This document shows positions 17,065-25,945 of a stretch of DNA of 26,833 nt, piece after piece. The notes under the pieces were generated by a model. That model saw only the letters and a list, made by a program, of their open reading frames with translations. It was not told the DNA's origin and searched no databases. Position numbers and translations under genes: made by a program. Every line of letters starts with the position of its first letter. Position 1 is the stretch's first letter. Source of the DNA: Hemicentrotus pulcherrimus (taxonomy: Eukaryota; Echinodermata; Echinoidea; Camarodonta; Strongylocentrotidae). The stretch is from NCBI GenBank assembly GCA_003118195.1, contig BEXV01002595.1, positions 1 through 26,833 of the forward strand. The letters are read 5' to 3'.

Positions 17065-17635
17065 GGGGGGGGGGAGTAAGTAAAAAGAAATCTAAAAAGC
17101 AAAATACTTGGTAACTGTTTGGTTGGTTGGTTTTATTTTCTGTGTAAAATGTACATACAGTACAATGAACACACACATTGAAACAAAAAAATCAACTTTT
17201 AAAAGTACAGTTGGAATGCTCTAATGCAGACTCAGAAAAACTTCTGCCGACAAGAGGAAGCTTATTGGTCATCATTAAGTTCAAGAAATGTCTGATTGGT
17301 CTGATTTAACAAAGTGTCATTCACTGAAAAAGTGTCAAAGAATATTTACGCCAATAAATTCAATTTCCTATCCTGCAATCTCAGGGTTTAAAAAGGAAAC
17401 AAATATTTCCCATCTCTTTTTATCTGCTTCTTTTTTTAAAAATAAATTTTACCTGAGATGAAGAAGCTCGATCAGCAATCTCTTTGTAAAAAGCATCATG
17501 AAAGAAACATGAGCAAATCTCAAGGTCTTTAAGATAAGGCAGGAAACAGAGAAACTTCCCCAGACAGTGGGATGCTGATTGATCATCGCATAGGTTCATA
17601 TCGTAAACCTTAAACATCTGAATCTGTGCATGGAA
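17065..17635 (-). repeat. Duplicated LRR exon block, copy 2
   Basis: This compact copy of the block at 14705-16935 lacks the two large insertions. It therefore shows the pre-insertion arrangement of the intron. It holds the exon at 17453-17623 with identical acceptor and donor words. The exon starts are exactly 700 bp apart. Confidence 0.7.
17453..17623 (-). CDS. Leucine-rich-repeat exon, copy 2 (host gene, partial)
   Basis: A second 171-bp phase-0 exon with the same acceptor (CCATGCACAG) and donor (TCTCAG then GTAAAA). Its 57 residues differ from copy 1 at ten positions by my count, all in the first 40 residues: D7Y, L9M, R12C, T16S, Y19H, L27F, R28L, H30Y, T32K, S40F. The last 17 residues (FHDAFYKEIADRASSSQ) are identical. 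About 15 nucleotides differ, of which only three appear synonymous. Being upstream on the minus strand, it would precede copy 1 in the transcript. An open frame without stops suggests it can still be spliced in. The gene's other exons are not recognised here. Confidence 0.65.
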
Positions 17636-17694
17636 ATACAAAAGATTAGAAAGATTAAATGAGAACTTCCCTGTTTAAAGTTGAATCTGTATTC

Positions 17695-17896
17695 TATAAG
17701 TAATGTAAAGGGGAGATACTACGTCACAATGAGAGAGTCGTTAGTAAGCGTGTGAGACCTTGACTTCAATTTAAGAAGCAGATTTCGGATTGGAACAGAT
17801 TTATTTCTAGAAAGATGACCGAGAACTTGACCTGTGTATTTATCCATTTTTGGTGGATGAGGTGAGGACGTTATATCTCCCCTTACATTACTTATA
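17695..17896. mobile_element. About 200-bp MITE with 30-bp inverted ends
   Basis: TATAAGTAATGTAAAGGGGA (left) matches the reverse complement of the right end, TATAAGTAATGTAAGGGGAG, and both continue GAGATA-TACGTC-like (GAGATACTACGTCA left, GAGATATAACGTCC right). The interior has no coding potential. It lies just upstream of LRR exon copy 2 in transcript order and runs directly into an AT minisatellite. Confidence 0.65.
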
Positions 17897-17970
17897 AAAT
17901 ATGGATTAAACTTATAAAATATGGATAAAATATGGAGACAATATGGATAAAATATGGATAAAATATGGAT
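17896..17970. repeat. 11-bp minisatellite AAAATATGGAT
   Basis: AAAATATGG (one copy ACAATATGG) occurs at 17896, 17916, 17927, 17938, 17949 and 17960. Spacings are 20 then four times 11. It abuts the right end of the MITE. Confidence 0.85.
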
Positions 17971-18056
17971 TAAACTTCTTCCAGCCCAGACGGACAAGCA
18001 GCCCACCCAAGTCCACACCCTGGTGACATAAGCTCACACATGCCAGCTATTCCCCA

Positions 18057-18193
18057 CTCCTGACGACGGATAAAGCCAACCTGTTTGAAACATTGAGCTC
18101 CGCCGGTCCTCCCGTAGAGTATAAAAGACCCTTGCTTATACAGTAGTTATTATCACCAAACGAAGTGTTGCAGATGCGCACGAAACGTCGTGA
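18057..18193 (+). ncRNA. Two degenerate hammerhead-ribozyme-like cores
   Basis: The first core has CTGACGA (18060-18066) and GAAAC (18087-18091) with a short stem I CTC/GAG (18057-18059, 18095-18097), but no good stem II. The second has GAAACGTC (18182-18189), a stem I TCAC/GTGA (18153-18156, 18190-18193) and a stem II GTG/CAC hairpin (18165-18167, 18179-18181), but the CTGANGA box is changed to CAAACGA (18157-18163). Minimal stem III (ACGT) hammerheads in tandem are known from Penelope-like elements. Each copy here lacks one part, so activity is doubtful. No Penelope reverse transcriptase was found nearby. Confidence 0.3.
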
Positions 18194-18209
18194 ACTTTTA
18201 GATTCCTTA

Positions 18210-18877
18210 CTGACCACATTGCGAGACAAATGAATATCACTAGCGATATTATTTTCGATATAATCATGTTGTTAAGATATTAGATTTGCATGCATCTATT
18301 GATTTTTCACTGCATGAGTAATATCACCATTAGACCTGCTCCTGACTTCATTCTTAATACCGGTAATCATATCTTTGAGTGGTTCTTCAATAAATATTAC
18401 ACCTTCAGCTCTTTTTTTCTCTGTGTAATTTATAACGAATGCTGGCAACAAAATAAAACTATATAATCCAATCCCACAACACGACACTTGGAGACTCTGT
18501 TAAAAAATAGGCCTGCCAGATGTGCCACTATGTGGCTGGTATGGTTGGGTAGCAGTACGACTTGCTTTGCCTTTATAGTGTGAGACCACCCTGCCGCATG
18601 ATATCTTTGTTGTGTAAAGACTCTAATTTGACACTTTAATGCTCAATTTACGAGATACAATGAGGGCACTTTCTACCGCAAATTTTTGAGAATCTTCCGT
18701 GAAATTTCTATGAATTCCATGAAATGAATATCACAAGACTGACATCAGAAGGAGTATTGTAAACTCTAAGAGGGAGAATTTTTCATTATGTAAGTACTTT
18801 TGAACGTCGTATCTAGGTTGTCTTTGATTTTTAGATCGACGCCATAAATTATACTACGTTCCCACATATGACAATCG
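18210..18877. other. Unassigned stretch with one minus-strand open frame
   Basis: No firm gene. On the minus strand, 18296-18487 is open for 63 codons and ends in a stop. Its start region VSCCGIGLYSFILLPAFVIN has a membrane-like segment followed by a charged tail. TTTTTTAACAG lies just upstream and could be a splice acceptor, so a terminal exon is possible but unproven. The rest (18500-18870) may include the 5' UTR of element D. Confidence 0.3.
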
Positions 18878-20007
18878 ATGTATAGTCTTCATTGCAAGCT
18901 AACGACAAATAAGTATAAAGGTGAATCGCGAACCGACAACTTTCGTTATAGACTACCAAAGAATATCACTGAAACCTCTATTTTGTATGTTATTCATCTA
19001 CTACATCGGGGATTAACTGTTCCAGATGATATAGACGTGAATGACTTCTATCTTGGTGAACTATAAAGCATAATATACCCGAATTTGAATATTGAAACTG
19101 GATGCCATTTCATATTACAACATGTCGACCCTCAAACACAGGATAGAGAGTCGTCTTTTTTGAACGATAGTGTAAACTCAGTCTTAGATTCCAGTATTGG
19201 ACCTGGAAGCCCAAACCCACCATCATGCCCATTGGTATGTCAATTATGTGGCCTGCAACATAATCACCACCTGGAGAACCGCTATACATTAAATGTAGAT
19301 GCACCCCACAAAGCCTAGATCAGCTAGCTTCAGATGTCATGGAACTTAAACATTCAGTTAATATGCCCTCCTAGATAAGCCATCTTTACGACCTGCCCAC
19401 CCTCCCCCTGTTCAGAATGAGAATGTAAACCAAAAATCTTCAGGCCCCAGAACTTCTTTCATAACAGCGGGAACAAGATTACCTCCATCAACCACAGAGA
19501 CTGAATCAATTGGACCTACTTGTACCTGTATTTCCATCCATCTCTGGATCGGTCCAGAAACATCAAGGCCCACCTCCCCAACGATAAATGGATCAACCAC
19601 AGCTTCCACCCAACCAACCTCGGAGACCACCGTATCAGTACTTGCCTGGAACCTCTGCTCAATCCCCCCTGAACCCATCTTTCTGACCACCAATGGGCCA
19701 TCCTCAACCCAGTCATGGACCTGCCTTCCACAGTGGAACTACTTATGCCAGTGGATCCATCTATCTCTCACAAAATCAATTCATGGGACCAAGTCATGTC
19801 AAGCACCTTGCCACAGATTGATAGACTTGGGTCGTGGAAATGAGCTCGAGCTCCGCCCTACATATGCCTCGGTACTTAAAGGACCAGGGTGTGAGTACTG
19901 TGGGGAACCAAACCACAATGCATGAAGCTGTCGACATGGTGCACCTTTGCAGTGCAGAAACTGTCTCCAGCATGTACATGAGATCAAAAACTGTTATATA
20001 TGAACCT
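18878..20007 (+). pseudogene. ORF1 of element D with CCHC zinc knuckles
   Basis: The N-terminal block reads YRLPKNITETSILYVIHLLH and VPDDIDVNDFYLGEL (to 19066), a pattern seen at the start of such ORF1 proteins. A Cys/His patch CQLCGLQHNHH follows at 19238-19270, then a proline/serine/threonine-rich middle (19380-19780). Two C-x2-C-x4-H-x4-C knuckles lie in one frame near the end: CEYCGEPNHNA-SC (19890-19931, interrupted by TGA at 19923) and CRNCLQHVHEIKNC (19953-19994). The protein would bind element RNA as a chaperone. Several stops and frame changes make it inactive. Confidence 0.7.
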
Positions 20008-20182
20008 TAGGCCAAGAAAAGAGCACCACATTACATCATGGTCACTCTGTAACTGCTCAAGAGGAGAATGAATATGATAAAGGTGATTCCATTATAACTG
20101 CTAATGATGTTTCCAACAATGTTCATCATACCACCAATCATAAATGTAGTAATGAATATTCCAAATGTAATTATCTAAACAT

Positions 20183-20753
20183 AATGGCCTTAAAGTCTCG
20201 CATTTAAATGTTAGGAGTCTAATAAATAAAGTACAATAATTGATTATGAAAATAAAATTTGATGTTCTATGTATTTCAGAGACATGGTTACATGATCTGA
20301 TAAATGATAACTATGTTTTTATAGACAATTATGTAATAATTCGTAAGGATAGACCAAAGACTATGAACAAGAAAAGAGGTGGTGGTGTTTGTGTTTGTAT
20401 CTAAAAATCTATTCCATACACATTGCGACATGATTTAATAAGTAATTCATTGGAAGGTATTTGGTTTGAAATGTCTTTTAATCACGAACAAGTATTGATG
20501 TTTTGTATTTGTAGACCACCAAATGCTGATGTATCATATTTCAATAATCTCTCGGATGTATTATAAAGAGTGTCACAAGAAAATAAGGAACTCATAATAT
20601 TGCGTGATCTTAATTAGGATTACATCTCAGATCATAATTTATGTAATAATCCAATAAATTTGATTAAAAGTTTATTTCTCATGACACAATTAGTGTTAAA
20701 GCCTAAAAGGGTCACAAGCAATTCTTCAAAATGTTTAGATCATATTTTAAAGG
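20183..20753 (+). pseudogene. ORF2 endonuclease fragment of element D
   Basis: Reads NGLKVSHLNVRSLINKVQ, stop, then KIKFDVLCISETWLHD (catalytic Glu region), FIDNYVIIRKDRPK and RGGGVCVCI, stop, then LEGIWFEMSFN, CRPPNADVSYFNNL and LRDLN, where the usual G-DLN catalytic Asp block has lost its glycine and is followed by TAG. The end reads SNSSKCLDHIL. These are the standard motifs of the apurinic-type endonuclease of non-LTR retrotransposons, in order. The domain is cut before the reverse transcriptase. Confidence 0.75.
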
Positions 20754-21298
20754 GATAGTTGAGTTCTGTTTTCAGACCGCAAATGCCTTCAAAATGCATG
20801 GTTACTGCTCTTATTCTTATCTATGACATTTATAGTGTCCTTTTAGAACCTAAAATTGCTATGAAGGTAATTTGAGACCCCGAAATGTGTGAAATTTAGC
20901 CAATACCATCATACCAATTCAGCTCCACTTTCATCAAAACACAGTGACCGTTAATCAATTATTTAATTAAAAATAACAATACATGAGACGGTTAATTGTG
21001 GGTAATTTAAGCAACACGAAAATGCCAACAAAAAAGCCATCATCGGCATTGGCTGAAATACGACGTAAAAGGCGTTATTTCGTTATTTTTCAATATTTTT
21101 TTTTTCAAAATATCTAATATTTGTGGTGGTACACAAGTATTAGAAATCATTAAATTTCAGCCGTCTCAGAACCGATTTAAATTAAACAAAGATGATTTTG
21201 TCATTTAAATATTATGTTCTTTCAAATTTGACACTCAGTTTTTCATTATCTCACAAAAAAATTATTGTATGTAGCGCCCTCTGCAACAGATCTGATGT
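20754..21298. other. Unassigned AT-rich insert between elements D and E
   Basis: About 545 bp begin GGGATAGTTGAGTTCTG right after the element D endonuclease stops, and end GTAGCGCCCTCTGCAACAG before the element E ORF1. No open frame of note and no inverted ends were found. It could be a non-autonomous element or unique DNA. Confidence 0.35.
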
Positions 21299-21821
21299 GA
21301 TGTTATAGTGGCGGGGGACTCCATGGTGAGACACATCAACGGCAAGCTTCTTTCACGGAAGAATAAGAGAGTGATTTGCATATCTTAACCTGGTGCCATG
21401 GTGAAAGATATCGCTACTTCGTTGCCATGTGAGATGCTAAAGCCCGGCGGTGAACTAATTATTCACGCAGGCACCAACAACATAGTTGAAAGTGCTAGCA
21501 ATGTTGCACACATTCAAGATGGCCGTCCTTTGCGAGTCCGTGGTCGCTGAAGGGTTCTTAGTCACCATCTCCGGCATCATACATAGCAGATGGGAGAGCA
21601 CCGACGAGAGTAGGCGAGTAGAAGAAATCAACCGACTGATGGAGACAGCTGCTCACCAGAATAACTGGAGCTTCATCGACAACTCAGGCATCAATGGGCA
21701 ACACCTCGGGCAGGATAGAGTTCATCTTAATAGATCCGGTATACGTATCCTGGCGGCCAACCTCTCCTGTCATATCCACAGTCTCCAGTTGACAACAGGT
21801 CAGAATAGAGATACAACTTAA
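21299..21821 (+). pseudogene. ORF1 of element E, SGNH (GDSL-like) esterase domain
   Basis: Block I reads DVIVAGDSMVRHINGK with the catalytic Ser codon at 21320-21322. A TAA near 21385 interrupts the next strand. Block III reads ELIIHAGTNNIVE, corresponding to the G-x-N-D block with a change at the last position. After a frameshift near 21520 the frame from 21486 reads WESTDESRRVEEINRLMET, then WSFIDN, and block V DRVHLN with Asp at 21714 and the catalytic His at 21723. Such esterase ORF1s occur in CR1-clade elements. Length from block I to the stop (about 174 codons) is normal for the domain. Confidence 0.75.
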
Positions 21822-22217
21822 CGTCAAAGGTCCTATGCCGATGCAGTTGCAGTTGCTGGAAAGACAGTGGGTTCATCTGTTTCTGAAGTCGTCATGGAAC
21901 AGAAGGGATCACAGCGCAGAATGTTGCGAAAAAGTTCATCGACTGAGGGTCTGGATTTACACCAATTGTCGAACAAGGCCAGACTGAAAACCTCCAGGCA
22001 GGAGTGGAACGATTACCTCCAGGTCGTACGGATGGTAATGAACAGTTAATTAATGATAACGCAAATGATGAACCTAATACTTGTAGATCTTATGAAGCAA
22101 TACAAAAGTCATTAAGAGTATCATGTAATTGTATAAATGTCAGCACCGAAAATCTTGAAAAGGATAAGTCAATGACTGGCAGACTTCAAGATTCAGTAAA
22201 TGGATGCATCCCCACAA
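21822..22217 (+). other. ORF1 tail / ORF1-ORF2 spacer of element E
   Basis: Short open frames (21867-22049 and 22004 onward) overlap here, but no domain is recognised. The later frame (from 22004) runs unbroken into the endonuclease start at 22218, so it is likely the ORF2 leader. Confidence 0.4.
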
Positions 22218-23081
22218 TCAAACAAAGGGGCATTAAGTTTTGTCACTTAAACATTCACAGCTTGATATATAAAATTGATGAGTTGAAAATTTTACTTAGA
22301 AATGAGCCTTTTGATATCATTTGTTTGAATGAGACGTTGTGTGACTCATAAATACCCGACTCTGATCTAAACATAGATGACTTTGTATTGCTTCGTAAAG
22401 ACCGAAACAGACGCAGTGGAGGCGTCGCTATGTATATATCCAATAAGTTTGATATCAAGCAAAGACATGATTTGAATTGTAATGATTTGGAATGTTTGTG
22501 GCTGGAGCTCTGTCATCATCACAAGCCTCCTATTTAAAGTAGGTTCAATTTACAGACCACCGAATTCGACATCAGACTATTTTGAGAAGCTTGATATATG
22601 CCTTGCAAAATCAATGTCTGAAAACATCAGCTGTGCTATTTTTGGAGACTTTAACTGTAACTTCATGAGTGATAAAAGGAATATAAAAGCAGACAAATTA
22701 CACTTCCTATTCGAGTTATATGGTCTAAAGCAATTGGTTAACCTACCTACTCGTATCACTCAAAATACATGCTCAATTATTGACTTGGTTTTTGTCACTT
22801 ATCCAGAGTTGTATACTGAGACTGGCATCTTTAAGACTAGAATTAGTGACCATTACTTAGTTTATACTGTGAGAGGTTTCAATAACAACCGAAAATCCGC
22901 TAAAGGCAAATCTTCTAAATTTCGTTCATTTAAGAACCTCGTTGTGAATGACTTCTTAATAGATCTACAAAGAATTCCATGGAAATCATGCATAAATTGC
23001 AATGATATTGACAGAGCATGGGAGACGTGGCTTAGATTATTCATGGACGTTGTTGATAAACATAATTATGCCGCTCTGTGA
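22218..23081 (+). pseudogene. ORF2 endonuclease domain of element E
   Basis: It begins QRGIKFCHLNIHSLIYKIDE and PFDIICLNET (catalytic Glu), stop at 22351, then DSDLNIDDFVLLRKDRNRR and SGGVAMYIS. A frameshift leads to the frame from 22482: VGSIYRPPNSTSDYF, CAIFGDFNCNFMS (GDFN motif), LVNLPTRIT, SIIDLVFVT and ISDHYLVY (catalytic His). Apart from two frame breaks all catalytic motifs are present. The domain nicks the chromosomal target. Confidence 0.8.
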
Positions 23082-25036
23082 GAAAAGAATACAAAATAAT
23101 GCGTGCCCTTGGACTAATGAGGAGATTATTGAAACGATGCGCGAAAGAGATCATGCCCACGATGTGGCGTTGAAGAGAGTTGACGACGCATCATGGAAAA
23201 GGTACAAAGAATTAAAAAAACAAGGTAAATCATCTTCTGAGAAAAGAAAAAAGAAATTATCACAGTGCTCAGATAGATGACGGTAAAGGAAATAGCAAAA
23301 AAATGTGGCAGAGTGTCAAACATATTATTCCTAAATCTAATCAGGTCTTACCCTGCAGCATTGAAGTGAATGGGGCTAAAATTACAGATGATAAAGGTAT
23401 TGCTCAAATTTTTAATGAATATTTTGTTACATGTGCTCAAAATATAACAAGTGGTATCCCGAAACATTCTGAAATAATTTTAGATGACACTGAGATTAAT
23501 ACAGAAGGCAAATTTGAGCTTCAGCAAGTCACGAGCGAATTTGTTTTTAAAAAAATTGAAAACATGAGTGATGTTAAAGCAATTGGAGATGATGGAATAA
23601 GTTGCCGTCTTTTAAAAATGTCAAAGCATATCATTGTGGACTCCTTAACATGTCTTATCAATAAGTCAATTACAACAGGACATGTACCAAAAGGCTTTAA
23701 AAAAGCAAGGGTGATTCCAATTTATAAGACTGGTGATATGTCCACTCCCGGTAATTACAGACCAATTTCGGTATTATCCGTTGTGAGCAAGATTCTAGAG
23801 AAAGCTATGCATTTTCAACTATGTGGTTTTCTAAACGAAAATGAAATATTGTATCCTAATCAGTCAGGCTTTCGTCCTCTTCACTCTACTGAAACAGCGT
23901 TAATGAAAATTGTAAACCAGTGGGCTTTGAATTTAGATAACAATAAGTTAACAGGTGTTGCTTTCATTGATTTGAGGAAAGCATTTGACACTGTCGATCA
24001 CAATATTCTGTTACATAAATTGACAGCTATTGGATGTTCTGATACTAGTATTCTGTGGTTTGTATCATATCTGTCCAACCAAGAACAGATGGTTTATTTT
24101 AAAGGGGCTACTTCGAGTTCCTCAAAAGTTATGATGGGAGTCCCACAAGGTTCGATTCTAGGGCCACTCCTTTTTTCTATCTACATAGTTTACCCAAATG
24201 TATTCATGATGGCATTGTTGATATGTATGCTGACTACACAACTCTAACAGTTAGCGGGAGTAATGTCACAGAAGTAGAACAAAAGCTAACCAAAGGTATG
24301 GAAAACATATTTTCATGGGTAACAACAAACCGTCTAGTTCTTAATGCGGATAAGACAAATGTGAAGCTTATTGGATCACGATCCGTTCTTAACAGAGTAA
24401 ATGATTTTTCTGTGACACTAAACGGCAGCTGTTTGAAAAGAGTAAAAGTGGCAAAATGCCTGGGTGTCTTGATTGACGAGGAGTTACGTTGGACGGAGCA
24501 TGTGGAATATCAGTTTAATTAAGCAAGCCAAAAGTTATGTTCCAACAAGATCTCTAAAACTTCTTTATAATGCCATCGTACTACCTCATTTTGATTATCG
24601 TTCCTCGGTGTGGTCTGAACGATTTCAAAGACAAACGATTAAATTACAAAAGGTTCAAAAACGAGCTGCACGTGTAGTGCTGGGAGAAGGATTTGAAGTA
24701 TCTTCAAATGATATGCTTAGTCGCTTAGGATGGATGCCTATTCAGACACGTTTCCAGTTTGGACGTGCAGTGATGATGTATAAATCAATGCATGACATGG
24801 CACCAACATAGTTAAAACAAGATTTACATCATGTTAGTTCGCTACATGATCACAACACAAGATATGCTGTAAGGGATGCATTGCGTGTACCCAAATTTAG
24901 GACGGACACTTTTAAAAATAGTCCTCTAATTTCTGGAATTAGATGGAACCAATTTAAAAGTCCTGTCAAAATGTCACCTACTTTGAACAGTTTTAAACAC
25001 TCTCTAAAAGCCCTGTTTTCTGTGGATGACGTGTAA
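23082..25036 (+). pseudogene. Reverse transcriptase of element E with altered YADD motif
   Basis: After a basic linker (23082-23300) the long frame 23303-24247 contains FNEYFVTCAQN, FKKARVIPIYKTGD, NYRPISVLSVVSKILEKAM, QSGFRPLHSTETALM, motif A AFIDLRKAFD (Asp codons 23969 and 23987) and VPQGSILGPLLF. A small deletion near 24190 shifts the frame. Motif C then reads YADY (24226-24237) in place of YADD, replacing the second catalytic Asp. Next come NRLVLNADKTN, CLGVLIDEELRW, another frameshift near 24515, LPHFDYRSSVW, VQKRAARVVLG, an in-frame TAG (24809-24811) and a C-terminal ISGIRWNQFKSPV block to TAA at 25034-25036. Confidence 0.85.
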
Positions 25037-25520
25037 ATGAACTTTTGGTGGCTTCGTGCAATGGTAACCATTGTTTTCCTATTTGCAAAATTATGAAATT
25101 TGGTTGACATGGTTATCGTTATATCATGTATTCAAACATGTAATGTATCCATTTTCAGCTATCTTGTAAAGAACCTAAGTGTATTAGTTAAAGAGCAATT
25201 GAATGTAAATATGTATATAACAACTTTGGTATCCCGTGCGTTAAGCTATATCAGATTATTAAATGAACGTTTTTAAAATTGTATTTTATTAGAAAATTCC
25301 ATTCACCAATTTCTTGTACATGATCAAGAATGATTCTTGAATGATCCGTTATTTCAAGGGGATACCAATTAATTTGTATTTTACCTGTTTACATGCTTGT
25401 GTATTTATCTGTTTTGTTTTTGATGCTGTTATTTGTTTATTAATACCAAACAGGGCCTCATGGAAGACCACCAAATTGGTGATATGTGCCACCCTGTGTA
25501 AATATCAGAAATAAATAAAT
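25037..25520 (+). other. 3' UTR and tail of element E
   Basis: AT-rich non-coding sequence ends near 25511-25520 with ATAAATAAAT. It includes a short palindrome TCAAGAAT-G-ATTCTTGA around 25324-25340. No gene. Confidence 0.5.
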
Positions 25521-25945
25521 CTCAACTATCCCATTAACTACAATACCTGAAAGACATACTATCACCAATGTTGATTTTATTAAGTGACCATTATCTCATG
25601 GCCTCTGCCGAGTTAACAAAATAAAAGAACAACCCATGCAACTGCATTGTATTCAATGTTCAATAAGATATAAGTGAAGTGATTAAAAGTTAGCATGGCT
25701 GAATTAATTTTGATTGAAAATAACAAAACATGTTTAGTGAAATATTTCATGTTGAGAAGTGCATTTGTGCAAGGTGCAAATATTTAGCTTGGTGGAACAA
25801 AAAGAGAGTAATGCCATGATATTAATTGTGTGTTAATTTCAGTTACGGGTGATAATATTAAATGTATGCAGGGTCCATTCCTTTGTCAAACAAAGAAGGA
25901 ACAATTCAAGACATAACAAATTAGATAATTTTAAATTTCTATGTA
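25521..25945. other. Unassigned; probable 3' UTR of element F
   Basis: AT-rich sequence with no supported gene lies between the 3' end of element E (plus) and the reverse-transcriptase C-terminus of element F (minus). By position most of it should be the element F 3' UTR, but no clear tail could be located. Confidence 0.35.

Larger units (their letters stand above)
18878..20753 (+). mobile_element. Element D: non-LTR retrotransposon, ORF1 and endonuclease only
   Basis: ORF1 remnants (18878-20007) are followed by an ORF2 endonuclease domain (about 20183-20753). The element then stops abruptly and no reverse transcriptase follows; a 540-bp unassigned segment and element E come next. Stops and frameshifts throughout show it is dead. 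The CCHC-bearing ORF1 is of the type found in L2/CR1-like elements; the exact clade is not resolved. Confidence 0.65.
21299..25520 (+). mobile_element. Element E: CR1-like non-LTR retrotransposon, best preserved
   Basis: The order is ORF1 with an SGNH-hydrolase fold (21299-21821), ORF1 tail or spacer, ORF2 endonuclease and reverse transcriptase (22218-25036), then a 3' UTR ending in an AATAAATAAAT-type tail near 25520. Esterase-type ORF1 proteins are known in the CR1 group. It is 5' truncated at the first SGNH block and carries about half a dozen frameshifts or stops, so it is inactive though fairly young-looking. Confidence 0.75.

Noticed and set aside
18119..18126. TATAAAAG as a core promoter for a host gene
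   Set aside because: It lies between two hammerhead-like cores in what is probably a transposon remnant, and no first exon or gene follows on the plus strand.
19412..19731. Overlapping minus-strand frames of 71-93 codons
   Set aside because: They are antisense to the proline/serine/threonine-rich middle of element D ORF1, whose base composition avoids stops on the other strand.
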